Below are positions 16,952-24,625 of a stretch of 64,000 nt of DNA, piece by piece. The translations under genes were made by a program, and so were the position numbers. The DNA is from Paracoccaceae bacterium. Its GTDB lineage: Bacteria; Pseudomonadota; Alphaproteobacteria; Rhodobacterales; Rhodobacteraceae. How positions within the stretch are numbered: the stretch's first letter is position 1; every line of letters starts with the position of its first letter. The notes beneath the pieces were generated by a model. It did not search any database, had not been told where the DNA came from, and saw nothing but the letters and a program-made list of their open reading frames with translations. Where the stretch lies: assembly GCA_003605175.1 (NCBI GenBank), contig QWDA01000003.1:318501-382500 (forward strand). Direction: 5' to 3'.

Positions 16952-17635
16952 TCAGAAACCCTCTGATGCCGGGCGCAGGTCCAGTTCATGCGTCCATGTC
17001 GAAGGCGGCTGGTGGGCAAGCTGCCAGTACGCCTCCGCGATTTCGCCGGCATCCATCATCCTGGCCGGGTCGAGGTCATGCAGATCGCGCGACCGGGGCG
17101 TGTCGATGATTCCGTCGAGGATCACATGAGCGACGTGAATGCCGGCGGGCTGGTACTCGCGCGCCAGCGACTGGGTCAGGCCGCGCAGCGCGAACTTGGC
17201 CGAGGCGAATGCCGAGAACCGCGCACCGCCCCTCAAGGACGCCGTTGCGCCCGACACGATCAGCGTGCCCCCGCCGCCCCGCACCATCGGTTGCAGCGTT
17301 GCCTGCGCCAGCAGCACCAGCGTTTCGACCATGGAGGACCAGGTGCGGCGATAATCGCCAAGAGTCGTCTCGGCGAACGGCGCAATGACCAGCTCGGCGG
17401 TGTTGTGCACGACGATCTTCGGCGGTCCGTGCCGCTGGATCAGATCGGTGACACAGGGCCAGGTCTGGTCGGGGTCCGCCAGATCGACTTCGCGGAACGC
17501 GCCCGCCACCGTCCCGGGGCGCGTGCGCCCCAGTCCGACCGCTGTCATCCCGCCTGCCTCGAAACGCGCGCAAAGGGACTGGCCGAGGCCAGCCCCCGCG
17601 CCCGCGACAAGGGCAAGTGGTGCGCCGCTCGGCAT
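16952..17635 (-). CDS. SDR-family protein with Phe at the catalytic Tyr position
   Basis: This 227-aa short-chain dehydrogenase/reductase has the glycine motif GAGAGLG (12-18) and the NT segment of the NNAG position (HNTAEL). The active-site motif YxxxK reads FASAK, with Phe at 143 and Lys at 147, so the proton-donating Tyr is missing. A subgroup of SDRs shares this FAxAKFALR motif and the later IHVAHVILDG, so it is a family trait rather than a mutation. Normal redox catalysis is doubtful. It is in the middle of the GST-cupin-SDR-flavoprotein operon. Confidence 0.82.
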   Translation of the reverse strand: MPSGAPLALVAGAGAGLGQSLCARFEAGGMTAVGLGRTRPGTVAGAFREVDLADPDQTWPCVTDLIQRHGPPKIVVHNTAELVIAPFAETTLGDYRRTWSSMVETLVLLAQATLQPMVRGGGGTLIVSGATASLRGGARFSAFASAKFALRGLTQSLAREYQPAGIHVAHVILDGIIDTPRSRDLHDLDPARMMDAGEIAEAYWQLAHQPPSTWTHELDLRPASEGF

Positions 17636-17639
17636 CGCG

Positions 17640-18308
17640 TCAGGCCGCCGGGGCCTTGGCGAACGGCAGGTGCCCGGTCTTCATCCAGACCCTGGCGCCG
17701 TCGCCACCGGCGGTCAGGGAAAGCGGCGTGCCTTCGGGCAGCCGCAGCCAGCCGTTCCGATCCAGCGTATCCTCCCCCGCCGTAACCGATCCGCCGATCA
17801 CCAGGATCTCGATTCCGCCCGCTGCATCCGAGGTCAGCACGGCGCCCGGGTCCAGGTGGCTGTAGGTCACCCGCTCGCGGTCATCCTCGTGCAGCGTGGC
17901 GGTCGCGACGCCATCCGACGGCGTGCCGAGTTCGGCCGCCATGTCCTTGCGGAACTGGTTGCGGTCGTCCATGTCGAACTGCCAGAGCTTGACGAAGATC
18001 GTGCAGCCCGCGTCCGAGCCCGGGGTGTGGCTGGTCGTCGGCGGGTTGCGCACATAGGTGCCGGCCGGGAAGTCGCCATGCTCGTCCTGGAAGACGCCTT
18101 CGAGCACGATGAACTCTTCGCCGCCGCTATGGGTGTGGGCCGAGAACTTGCTGCCCGGCGCATAGCGCACGATGGTCGTGGCGCGCGCCACCTCGCCGCC
18201 GATCCGGTCGAGCATGCGCCGCTCGACGCCTTTCATCGGCGAGGCCTGCCATTCGAGTTGGTCGGCGTGGACGACCACGCGTTCGGAGAAGTCGGCGTTG
18301 AGTTCCAT
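17640..18308 (-). CDS. Bicupin protein related to the ChrR anti-sigma cupin domain
   Basis: This 222-aa protein has one clear cupin motif ([20 protein letters not shown], about residues 52-71) with histidines and a glutamate suitable for metal binding. Its second half is a cupin-like repeat that lacks the ligands. The pattern resembles the C-terminal cupin of ChrR, but the zinc-binding anti-sigma N-terminal domain is missing and no ECF sigma gene is adjacent. A role as sensor or dioxygenase cannot be decided. It lies 4 nt before the SDR gene. Confidence 0.78.
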   Translation of the reverse strand: MELNADFSERVVVHADQLEWQASPMKGVERRMLDRIGGEVARATTIVRYAPGSKFSAHTHSGGEEFIVLEGVFQDEHGDFPAGTYVRNPPTTSHTPGSDAGCTIFVKLWQFDMDDRNQFRKDMAAELGTPSDGVATATLHEDDRERVTYSHLDPGAVLTSDAAGGIEILVIGGSVTAGEDTLDRNGWLRLPEGTPLSLTAGGDGARVWMKTGHLPFAKAPAA

Positions 18309-18322
18309 CTGTCAGCTCCCGT

Positions 18323-18943
18323 TCAGGCTGCAATCGAGGGACGTGCCGCGACCCGGGCGCGCCATGCGTGAAGGTTCGCCAGGCTCTCGGGGATCTCGAC
18401 CCTCGCGAAATCGGCGAAGGCGAGACCGGCGAAGGCGGTGATATCGGCAATCGAGAACGCCTCGCCGGCCAGATATTCGCTGTCCGCGAGCACGCCGTCC
18501 AGATAGCTCATGGTGTTCGCGGCGACCTGTTTCTGCCTGTTGCCCCACTCGGCGCACTGATCGGTCTCGAGATCGGGGCCGAGGCCGGGCGTCGCGTGGT
18601 GGAAATAGGCTCCGACCGCGTTGAGCAGGCCGTTCTCGGCGCGGAGGTTCATCATCGAGATGCGGGCGCGCTCTTTCGGCGTGGTGCCGGTGAGCGAGGG
18701 GCCGTCGAAGACGCCGTCGATATACTCGGTGATCGCGTTGCACTGGGAGATATGCGAGCCGTCCTCCAGCTCGAGGCAGGGCACGACCGCGTCCGGGTTC
18801 TTGGCGCGGAACGCCTCCGACCGGTGTTCGCCGCCCATCACGTCGACGGGGATGAACGTCACCTTGTCCGTCGCGCCCTTCTCGGCAAGGGCGATGCGCA
18901 CGCGGGCGGGGTTGGGGAAGCCTTCGACATCGTAGATCTTCAT
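18323..18943 (-). CDS. Glutathione S-transferase family protein
   Basis: This 206-aa GST has the thioredoxin-fold N-terminal domain (MKIYDVEGFPNPARVRIAL, cis-Pro at AVVPCLEL, QCNAITEYID glutathione contact) and the helical C-terminal domain (YLAGEAFSIADITAF). The start at 18943 follows the operator/promoter. It is the first gene of the operon ending in tetR and is a close paralogue of the next GST at 19024-19674. Confidence 0.92.
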   Translation of the reverse strand: MKIYDVEGFPNPARVRIALAEKGATDKVTFIPVDVMGGEHRSEAFRAKNPDAVVPCLELEDGSHISQCNAITEYIDGVFDGPSLTGTTPKERARISMMNLRAENGLLNAVGAYFHHATPGLGPDLETDQCAEWGNRQKQVAANTMSYLDGVLADSEYLAGEAFSIADITAFAGLAFADFARVEIPESLANLHAWRARVAARPSIAA

Positions 18944-18977
18944 GGGTTGGTCGTCCTCTGATCGGTGCTTGTGTGGA

Positions 18978-19006
18978 TACCTACTAGTAGGTAGGTTGCT
19001 TTGCAA
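18978..19006 (-). promoter_or_regulatory. Promoter with perfect 16-bp palindromic operator (TetR candidate)
   Basis: TACCTACTAGTAGGTA at 18978-18993 is a perfect palindrome. On the minus strand a -35 element TTGCAA (19006-19001) and a -10-like TAGGTA (18983-18978) are 17 bp apart, so the palindrome covers the spacer and -10. A bound repressor would block RNA polymerase. The TetR protein encoded at the end of the same operon is the natural candidate. Confidence 0.7.
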
Positions 19007-19023
19007 GATGGTGCTGCGTCAGT

Positions 19024-19674
19024 TCAGGTGAAGTCTGTTTCGCCTGCCGCCGCCTTGGAGGACGGCCGTTCGGCAATCCGCGCGCGCCAGTCTCCCAGGG
19101 CGGTGAGGTCTCGCGGGACGACCACCTTTGGATAGGTCTCCGAGAAATTCAGGCCGGTGTAGACGGTGATGTCGGCCATCGAGAACCTTGCGCCCGCGAT
19201 ATAGGGCTGGCTTTGCAGGACGCGGTCAAAGTAGCGCATGCCGTCAAGCGTCTTCACCAGATGCGCCTCGCCCCAGGCCTTGTTCTGGTTCAGTTCGATC
19301 CCGGGTCCAAAACCGGGCGTCGCGTGGTGGAAGTAGGCGCCGATGGCGTCAACGATCTTCTGCTCCCCCCGGCGTTGCATCATGTGAATGATCGCACGTT
19401 CCCGCGCGGTCTCGCCGGTCAGACGGATGCCGGGAAACGTATGGTCGATATATTCCGTGATCGCGGTCGTCTCGGAAATCGCGGTCCCGTCGTCGAGCAC
19501 GATCAGCGGAATGGTGACGCTGGGATTGAGCGCGCGGAATGCCTCGGTCCGGTGTTCCCCTTTCCAGAGGTTCACCTGTTTCACCGTCACCTGGTCCATC
19601 ACGCCTTTCTCTTCGAGCGCGATCCGCACCCGGTCGGGGTTCGGCAGGCCGTGGGAATCGTAGAATGTCAGCAA
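19024..19674 (-). CDS. Glutathione S-transferase family protein (second copy)
   Basis: This 216-aa GST shares the architecture and many motifs of the neighbour at 18323-18943 (GLPNPDRVRIALEEKG, SETTAITEYIDH, HHATPGFGPG, SMADITVYTGL), so the pair arose by duplication. The ATG is at 19674. It is divergent from a LysR-type gene across a 128-bp promoter region and is probably its target. It is separated from the first GST by that gene's own operator, so the two GSTs appear to be under different control. Confidence 0.92.
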   Translation of the reverse strand: MLTFYDSHGLPNPDRVRIALEEKGVMDQVTVKQVNLWKGEHRTEAFRALNPSVTIPLIVLDDGTAISETTAITEYIDHTFPGIRLTGETARERAIIHMMQRRGEQKIVDAIGAYFHHATPGFGPGIELNQNKAWGEAHLVKTLDGMRYFDRVLQSQPYIAGARFSMADITVYTGLNFSETYPKVVVPRDLTALGDWRARIAERPSSKAAAGETDFT

Positions 19675-19772
19675 GGTCTGTCTCCTGATGGGCTGATCGT
19701 GCTGTGCGATGGTCTTGCGGTCAGGCTAGACCTTCGACAATTGACGCAGGAGTTGCCTTTTGAGTATCTCTG

Positions 19773-19790
19773 ACGTGCAAAATCGCACGT
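19773..19790. promoter_or_regulatory. Inverted repeat in the GST/LysR divergent promoter
   Basis: ACGTGC-AAAATC-GCACGT is a perfect 6-6-6 dyad lying 12 bp before the lysR start. Its place and symmetry are what is expected of a LysR-type recognition site controlling its own gene and the divergent GST. Confidence 0.5.
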
Positions 19791-19802
19791 TATGAGAGCG
19801 GC

Positions 19803-20654
19803 ATGGCGGAAACCTGGGACGATCTCGCGCTGGTCTTGGCGATCGTCGAGCATGGCGGGGTGATGGGTGCTGCACGTGCTCTCGGCGTGCATCATGCGAC
19901 CGTGCTGCGCCGGCTCGACGCCTTCGAGGGGCGGCGCGGCGTGGTCCTGTTCGAGCGGCGCAAGACAGGCTATGTGCCGACACCGCTCGGCGGTCATCTG
20001 GCGGCGCGGGCCAAGGCGATTTCGGTCGAGGTCGACCAGACCTATCGTGAACTCGCCGGCGAAGACCTGCGGCTGTCAGGCACGCTGCGCGTCACCTCCA
20101 CCGATTTTCTCGCGCAGAGCGTGCTGCCTCCGGTACTGTCCGCCTTTCGCGGGCGCTACCCGGATGTGGAAATCGACCTCATGGTGTCTGCCCGGCAGGA
20201 GAACCTTGGCCGGCGGGATGCGGATGTCGCGTTTCGGATACTCTCCAGCCCGCAGCAGGATCTGGCGGGCGAGCGCCTCATGGAGCTCGACTACGCGATC
20301 TACGGGACGCCGGAACTGGCCGAGATCGATCCGCCAGACTGGCCTTGGGTTCTGGATGACCAAACCTTGCTGCACACGAAGGTTCAGGAATGGTGGCAGC
20401 GCGACTTTGGCGGCGGGCGCGTCGCGATGCGGGTCAACAGTACAATGGCCCGCGCCGCGGCGATCCGGGCCGGCGCCGGTGTCGGGTTTCTGCCGACCCG
20501 CTTGGCTGGCATGAACGGCGACCTTGTTGCGCTGCGGGAAAAGCCCGAATGGCGGCTTGAGGTCTGGTTCCTCGTCCTTGCCGAACTCTCGCGCCTGCCC
20601 CGGGTTCAGGCATTGCGCCGCGTGGCGCGACAATTGCTGTCAGACAGCGCCTGA
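19803..20654 (+). CDS. LysR-family transcriptional regulator
   Basis: This 283-aa regulator has an N-terminal winged helix (residues about 1-60, GVMGAARALGVHHATVLRRLDAF region, then GYVPTPLGGHL) and a two-lobed periplasmic-binding-like effector domain. It is divergently oriented from the second GST gene and probably controls it. Immediately downstream lies a decayed regulator fragment. Confidence 0.9.
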   Translation: MAETWDDLALVLAIVEHGGVMGAARALGVHHATVLRRLDAFEGRRGVVLFERRKTGYVPTPLGGHLAARAKAISVEVDQTYRELAGEDLRLSGTLRVTSTDFLAQSVLPPVLSAFRGRYPDVEIDLMVSARQENLGRRDADVAFRILSSPQQDLAGERLMELDYAIYGTPELAEIDPPDWPWVLDDQTLLHTKVQEWWQRDFGGGRVAMRVNSTMARAAAIRAGAGVGFLPTRLAGMNGDLVALREKPEWRLEVWFLVLAELSRLPRVQALRRVARQLLSDSA

Positions 20655-20661
20655 CCCCGTT

Positions 20662-20880
20662 CAAGCCCCGGCCTGGACTGCGTAGATTTCGCGGGCCCTG
20701 CAGATCGCGCGGTGGCTGGTGTCGGCCCAGGTTGCGAGCTCCGTCATCGGAATCAGAAAGGAACAGCCGGGATCCGTGAGCTCGTATTCGACGCGCGGCG
20801 GAACCTCGGGGTAAAATGTGCGCCGGATAACCCGTTCTCTTCCAGATGTTTCAGGGCGCGATCAAGTCGAGGTTCTCCCG
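20662..20880 (-). pseudogene. Remnant of an HxlR-type regulator, frameshifted
   Basis: Reading the minus strand, one frame gives VIRRTFYPEVPPRVEYELT and then WADTSHRAICRAREIY before a TGA at 20664-20662. This is the typical C-terminal half of an HxlR winged-helix regulator. The preceding LKHLEENG is in a different frame, and ENLDLIA before that is in a third, so at least two single-base shifts have occurred. The N-terminal half is missing, replaced by REP-like sequence. Confidence 0.75.
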
Positions 20881-20894
20881 CGCGGTTAAGGGTG

Positions 20895-20915
20895 GGATGG
20901 GGTTCCACCCCATCC
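20895..20915. repeat. REP-like hairpin 1
   Basis: GGATGGGG (20895-20902) and CCCCATCC (20908-20915) enclose the loop TTCCA. It is the inverse of REP hairpin 2, and the pair brackets the transposase remnant. Confidence 0.75.
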
Positions 20916-20937
20916 TGCGATCCCCGTCCAAGGTGAC

Positions 20938-21153
20938 AAAAGGGCTTGGCAGCGCCGGTTGTGGGAGCACACGATCAGGGACGAGGCGGATCTTGCGATG
21001 CATGTCAGGGATTGCCCGGACAACCTGGTGAAGCACGGCATCGCGGTGCGCGCCGTGGATTGGCCGTATTCGTCGATCCATCGGGACATGCGTGCGGGGC
21101 GAGTGGAGGCGGAGTGGGGCGGGGAGACATTCGGGGGGGAGTTCGGGGAGTGA
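20938..21153 (+). pseudogene. Remnant of a REP-associated tyrosine transposase (RAYT, IS200-like)
   Basis: The frame reads WQRRLWEHTIRDEADLA (from 20947), then NLVKHGIAVRAVDWPYSSIHR and ends GGEFGE. This is the C-terminal part of a Y1/RAYT transposase, whose usual form is WQRRFWEHTIRDE...NPVKHGLV...DWPHSSFHR. The N-terminal two-thirds, including the HUH motif and catalytic Tyr, is gone. The stretch that should read DYIHFNP is scrambled. Flanking REP hairpins support the identification. Confidence 0.8.
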
Positions 21154-21163
21154 TGGCGGGGAG

Positions 21164-21184
21164 GGATGGGGTGGAACCCCATCC
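21164..21184. repeat. REP-like hairpin 2
   Basis: GGATGGGG (21164-21171) and CCCCATCC (21177-21184) enclose TGGAA, and TACG follows. It is the reverse complement of hairpin 1, so the two form an inverted pair around the RAYT remnant, as RAYT-mobilised REPs usually do. Confidence 0.75.
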
Positions 21185-21214
21185 TACGGTTGCTGTCTGG
21201 GCAGTTCGGGGAAT

Positions 21215-21234
21215 GATGGGTGCGAGCACCCATC
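21215..21234. repeat. REP-like hairpin 3
   Basis: GATGGGTGC (21215-21223) pairs with GCACCCATC (21226-21234) around GA and is followed by CTACGG, like hairpin 2. It ends 10 nt from the stop codon of the nuclease-like gene, so that gene's 3' end abuts a REP. Confidence 0.7.
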
Positions 21235-21243
21235 CTACGGGTG

Positions 21244-22173
21244 CTACGATTGCCGACCAAATGTGTAGATGTCTTCCTTGAACTTTATTCCTACCCGTTC
21301 AAGAAAGTCCAACTTATCTGAAAGGTTTACTGGATCGTATGGGGCTGGCGCAACTTCCACAACTTGATCTACGAGCTGAAGTTTATCGACATCGGGCATG
21401 GCATCCCATTTTTGAAGTGATAAGTACTGATCTTCTCCGAGTTCAATTTGAAGCACTCCAACCCGAAACTTCTCCGCGTAATCAAGAACGTTCAGAAGGG
21501 TCTTCTGATCGGATCCACCGGTTCGAAAACAGAAATATACGCGCTCCGCGAAACGTTTGTGCGAAACGGCTTCAAAAAAATAATATTGCCAATTCGTCGT
21601 TGATGGCTTTACCTCCACCGTCACGACTTCAACGTCGAAGAATCCCAACCTATCAATTGGCCGCAGGGCCAGAACGTCAGGGTTACCCCATTTCCCTCCT
21701 GATTTTACGTTTGCATATTCGTGCGTCGCCTGTTTGAGGTCCTTTTGCGATTTTAGCCAATGCGATACAAGCGGCCAGATGTGTCTCTCGTATGTCTTTT
21801 CTGGTTCTGCAGAGAAACGTTCCAGCGGTTCCCCGTCTGAGAATGAGTTGGTGAGACCTGGGCTATCCCCGGTGTTATTTAAAACTTCAGAGGCATCCAA
21901 AAAGTAACCGCCAGAGCGCCCTTTCCGGCTTTGAATTGGGCTTTCGAGGTTTTTTGATGCATTGAGTAGGATGTTGTATACTTGTCCATCCCTAAGGGAT
22001 TGAGATATTTCCTTCCTGATTTTCTGAATGACGTCCTTTGTTCCCATGGGTTGATCGGACGTATATCCCTCGAGGATCTTAAGTGCCTTCAAATAGATGT
22101 CCCTGTCGACTTCTTCCTCGATTTCATCCGGGACAGTGAATGCGTGCGAATTTGCATCCTCGGGTAATTGCAT
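21244..22173 (-). CDS. Standalone PD-(D/E)XK nuclease-like protein of unknown function
   Basis: This is a 309-aa protein. Residues about 25-90 are helical and may form a winged helix, ending in RKGRSGGYF. Residues 161-215 carry the nuclease-like core: GNPDVLAL with D166, then VEVVTVEVKPS with E187 and K189, followed by a helix and RFAERVYFCF. This fits the PD-(D/E)XK pattern of restriction enzymes and HrgA-like proteins. The start at 22173 is chosen because GAGGTGGAG lies 5 nt upstream; an ATG at 22239 has none. Codon use is clearly A+T-richer than all neighbours, indicating recent transfer. No methylase or partner is adjacent. The exact function is unknown. Confidence 0.75.
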   Translation of the reverse strand: MQLPEDANSHAFTVPDEIEEEVDRDIYLKALKILEGYTSDQPMGTKDVIQKIRKEISQSLRDGQVYNILLNASKNLESPIQSRKGRSGGYFLDASEVLNNTGDSPGLTNSFSDGEPLERFSAEPEKTYERHIWPLVSHWLKSQKDLKQATHEYANVKSGGKWGNPDVLALRPIDRLGFFDVEVVTVEVKPSTTNWQYYFFEAVSHKRFAERVYFCFRTGGSDQKTLLNVLDYAEKFRVGVLQIELGEDQYLSLQKWDAMPDVDKLQLVDQVVEVAPAPYDPVNLSDKLDFLERVGIKFKEDIYTFGRQS

Positions 22174-22287
22174 TCGCTCCACCTCGCAAACTTCTTGCGC
22201 TTGAGCCGTTTTCGGCTCCACCGCAGTATAACACCTCAACCAGGTGCCGCACGCAGTTTGGCTGCGCCAAACCGCTTTCGCGCACGC

Positions 22288-22325
22288 GTCGAACCCAAGC
22301 TAGAAATACAAGAAACCTGCGCTAG
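22288..22325 (+). repeat. Degenerate inverted copy of the ettA 3' end
   Basis: The plus strand from 22288 starts GTCGAACCCAAG, and its first 13 bases are the exact inverse of 22351-22363 within ettA. The following bases (CTAGAAATACAAGAAA, then TGCGC and TAG) align to the ettA tail that encodes [13 protein letters not shown]-stop, with one 2-nt gap near the start and a few substitutions. It is therefore a relict copy in opposite orientation, marking a junction between the core gene and the A+T-rich patch. The two arms could also pair in RNA, but no T-run follows. Confidence 0.65.
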
Positions 22326-23977
22326 CGCGCAAACTTTTTATATTTCAAGCGCTTGGGTTCGACGGAATCCGGCCCCAGCCGCCGCTTCTTGTCCTCCTCG
22401 TAATCCTCGAAATTGCCCTCGAACCATTCCACATGGGCCTCGCCCTCGAAGGCGAGGATGTGGGTGCAGAGGCGGTCGAGGAAGAAGCGGTCGTGGGAGA
22501 TGAGGACGGCGCAGCCGGCGAAGTCGGTCAGGGCGTCTTCCAGGGCGCGGAGGGTTTCGACGTCGAGGTCGTTGGTCGGTTCGTCGAGCAGGAGGACGTT
22601 GCCGCCGGATTTCAGGAGCTTCGCCATGTGGACGCGGTTGCGTTCGCCGCCCGAGAGGAGGCCGACCTTCTTCTGCTGGTCGCCGCCCTTGAAGTTGAAG
22701 GCGCCGCAATAGGCGCGGGAATTCATCGAGGCATCGCCCAGCTCGATCACCTCGGCGCCGCCGGAGATTTCCTCCCAGACGGTCTTTCCGGCATCGAGCG
22801 CGTCGCGGGACTGGTCGACATAGGCGAGCTTCACGGTCTCGCCATAGCTGATCTCGCCGGCATCGGGGGTTTCCTGGCCGGTGAGCATGCGGAAGAGCGT
22901 GGTCTTGCCGGCACCGTTCGGGCCGATCACGCCGACGATGCCGCCGGGGGGGAGCGAGAAGCTGAGGCCCTCGATGAGCTGCTTGTCGCCGAGATGCTTG
23001 GCGAGGCCCTCGACCTCGATGACCTTCTGGCCGAGGCGCGGCCCGTTCGGGATGACGATCTGGGCGCGGCCGATCTTTTCGCGCTCGGATTGCGCGGCGA
23101 GGTCGTTGTAGCGGTCGATCCGGGCCTTCTGCTTCGACTGGCGTGCCTTGGCGCCCTGCCGGATCCATTCGAGTTCGCGTTCGAGCGTCTTCTGGCGCGA
23201 CTTGTCCTCGCGGGCCTCCCGTTCGAGCCTTTTCGCCTTCTGTTCGAGCCAGGAGGAGTAGTTGCCCTCGTAGGGGATGCCCCGGCCGCGATCGAGTTCG
23301 AGGATCCAGCCGGTGATGTCGTCGAGGAAGTAGCGGTCGTGGGTGACGATCAGGATCGTGCCCTTGTAGTCGATCAGGTGCTGCTGCAGCCAGGCGATGG
23401 TCTCCGCGTCGAGATGGTTGGTCGGTTCGTCGAGCAGGAGCATCTCGGGCGCCTCGAGCAGCAGCTTGCAGAGCGCGACGCGGCGCTTCTCGCCGCCCGA
23501 GAGCGTGGCGACCGCGGCCTCGTCGGGCGGGCAGCGCAGCGCTTCCATGGCGACGTCGATCTGGCTGTCCAGGTCCCAGAGGTTCTGGCTGTCGATCTCG
23601 TCCTGCAGCGTCGCCATCTCGTCGGCGGTCTCGTCGGAGTAGTTCATCGCGAGCTCGTTGAACCGGTCGAGCTTGGCCTTCTTGGCGGCGACGCCCAGCA
23701 TGACGTTGTCGCGCACGGTGAGGGTCTCGTCGAGCTCGGGCTCCTGGGGGAGGTAGCCCACGCGGGCACCCTCGGCGGCCCATGCCTCGCCGGAGAAATC
23801 CTTGTCGATGCCGGCCATGATGCGCAGGAGCGTCGATTTGCCGGCGCCGTTGACGCCCACGACGCCGATCTTCACGCCGGGCAGGAAGGACAGTCGAACG
23901 TTCTCGAAGCACTTCTTGCCGCCCGGATAGGTCTTGGAGACGCCGTCCATATGGTAGACGTACTGGTAGCTGGCCAT
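22322..23977 (-). CDS. ettA: EttA, energy-dependent translational throttle ABC-F ATPase
   Basis: This 551-aa ABC-F protein has no membrane part. It contains two ATPase domains, with Walker [10 protein letters not shown] and GPNGAGKTT, signature [13 protein letters not shown] and [13 protein letters not shown], and Walker [12 protein letters not shown] and [11 protein letters not shown]. The basic arm region [15 protein letters not shown] lies between them. The opening [19 protein letters not shown] and the ending KYKKFAR identify EttA, which binds the ribosomal E site and gates the first elongation steps according to energy state. The ATG at 23977 gives the family length; the open frame upstream is not supported. 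Confidence 0.96.
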   Translation of the reverse strand: MASYQYVYHMDGVSKTYPGGKKCFENVRLSFLPGVKIGVVGVNGAGKSTLLRIMAGIDKDFSGEAWAAEGARVGYLPQEPELDETLTVRDNVMLGVAAKKAKLDRFNELAMNYSDETADEMATLQDEIDSQNLWDLDSQIDVAMEALRCPPDEAAVATLSGGEKRRVALCKLLLEAPEMLLLDEPTNHLDAETIAWLQQHLIDYKGTILIVTHDRYFLDDITGWILELDRGRGIPYEGNYSSWLEQKAKRLEREAREDKSRQKTLERELEWIRQGAKARQSKQKARIDRYNDLAAQSEREKIGRAQIVIPNGPRLGQKVIEVEGLAKHLGDKQLIEGLSFSLPPGGIVGVIGPNGAGKTTLFRMLTGQETPDAGEISYGETVKLAYVDQSRDALDAGKTVWEEISGGAEVIELGDASMNSRAYCGAFNFKGGDQQKKVGLLSGGERNRVHMAKLLKSGGNVLLLDEPTNDLDVETLRALEDALTDFAGCAVLISHDRFFLDRLCTHILAFEGEAHVEWFEGNFEDYEEDKKRRLGPDSVEPKRLKYKKFAR

Positions 23978-24184
23978 GAAGGGGTCCTTCGTTCGCGCGT
24001 TGCGGGTCGACCGGCTAGATAGCGGCGGGGCGGTCCGGGGGCAATGGCGACGGCCCCGGGCGCCGCCAGTTTCGGCCGGGTGGAGACGGCGGGGGATCTT
24101 CGGTTGCATCCGCTGACGGCACGGCGGGTGGAAAAGGGCGTGCCGGAGAGAATGGGGGCGAAGAAGGCCGGGAGGCGTGCCGCG

Positions 24185-24625
24185 CTAGCTGGTCACCCCG
24201 GCGTGCGAGGTCGCGGCGCCGTTCTGCAGATCGCGCTGCGTGGTCGCCGCGAGGAACAGGTCGACGAAGGCGTCGAGCAGCTTGAGATCCTCGCAGGCCG
24301 CCATTGCGCGGACGATCTGCTGGCCGCGGCGGGTGGCCATGAAGTGCAGCGTCTCGATCGAGGTCGCGGGCTTGACCTGGGTGCCCCCGTCGAGCCGCTC
24401 TTCGAGCTCGCTCAACAGGTCGCTCGCGGTCACGCCCAGCGCCGCGGCGACGGTGTAGAGCCGCGAGACCGAGACCTTGTTGGCGCCGGATTCGTATTTC
24501 TGGATCTGCTGGTAGGAGATCCCGGCGGCGTCGCCGAGTTCGACCTGGGACAGACCGGCGGAAAGGCGATACAGGCGGACGAGTTCGCCAAGCTCGCTGT
24601 CGAGCCGTTCGGATATGGAAGTCAA
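24185..24625 (-). CDS. XRE-family helix-turn-helix regulator
   Basis: This 146-aa protein has a central Cro/C1-type helix-turn-helix (LSQVELGDAAGISYQQIQKY, residues 25-44) followed by the NKVSVSRLYTVAAALGV helix common in alphaproteobacterial XRE proteins, then a helical tail. The start is a TTG at 24625 overlapping the TGA of the Lrp gene (TTGA), so the two regulators are translationally coupled. The coupling suggests joint control of the divergent YqcI/YcgG operon. Confidence 0.85.
   Translation of the reverse strand: MTSISERLDSELGELVRLYRLSAGLSQVELGDAAGISYQQIQKYESGANKVSVSRLYTVAAALGVTASDLLSELEERLDGGTQVKPATSIETLHFMATRRGQQIVRAMAACEDLKLLDAFVDLFLAATTQRDLQNGAATSHAGVTS

Noticed and set aside
17640-18308. 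Anti-sigma factor ChrR
   Set aside because: Only the cupin part is similar; the zinc-binding anti-sigma domain and an adjacent ECF sigma gene are absent.
20662-20880. Intact HxlR regulator gene
   Set aside because: The recognisable blocks lie in three different frames and the N-terminal half is missing.
22288-22363. Rho-independent terminator of ettA
   Set aside because: The arms are 50 nt apart, no T-run follows and the left arm reads as a degenerate copy of coding sequence.
23978-24184. Small gene between ettA and the XRE gene
   Set aside because: Open frames here lack a ribosome-binding site and coding character.
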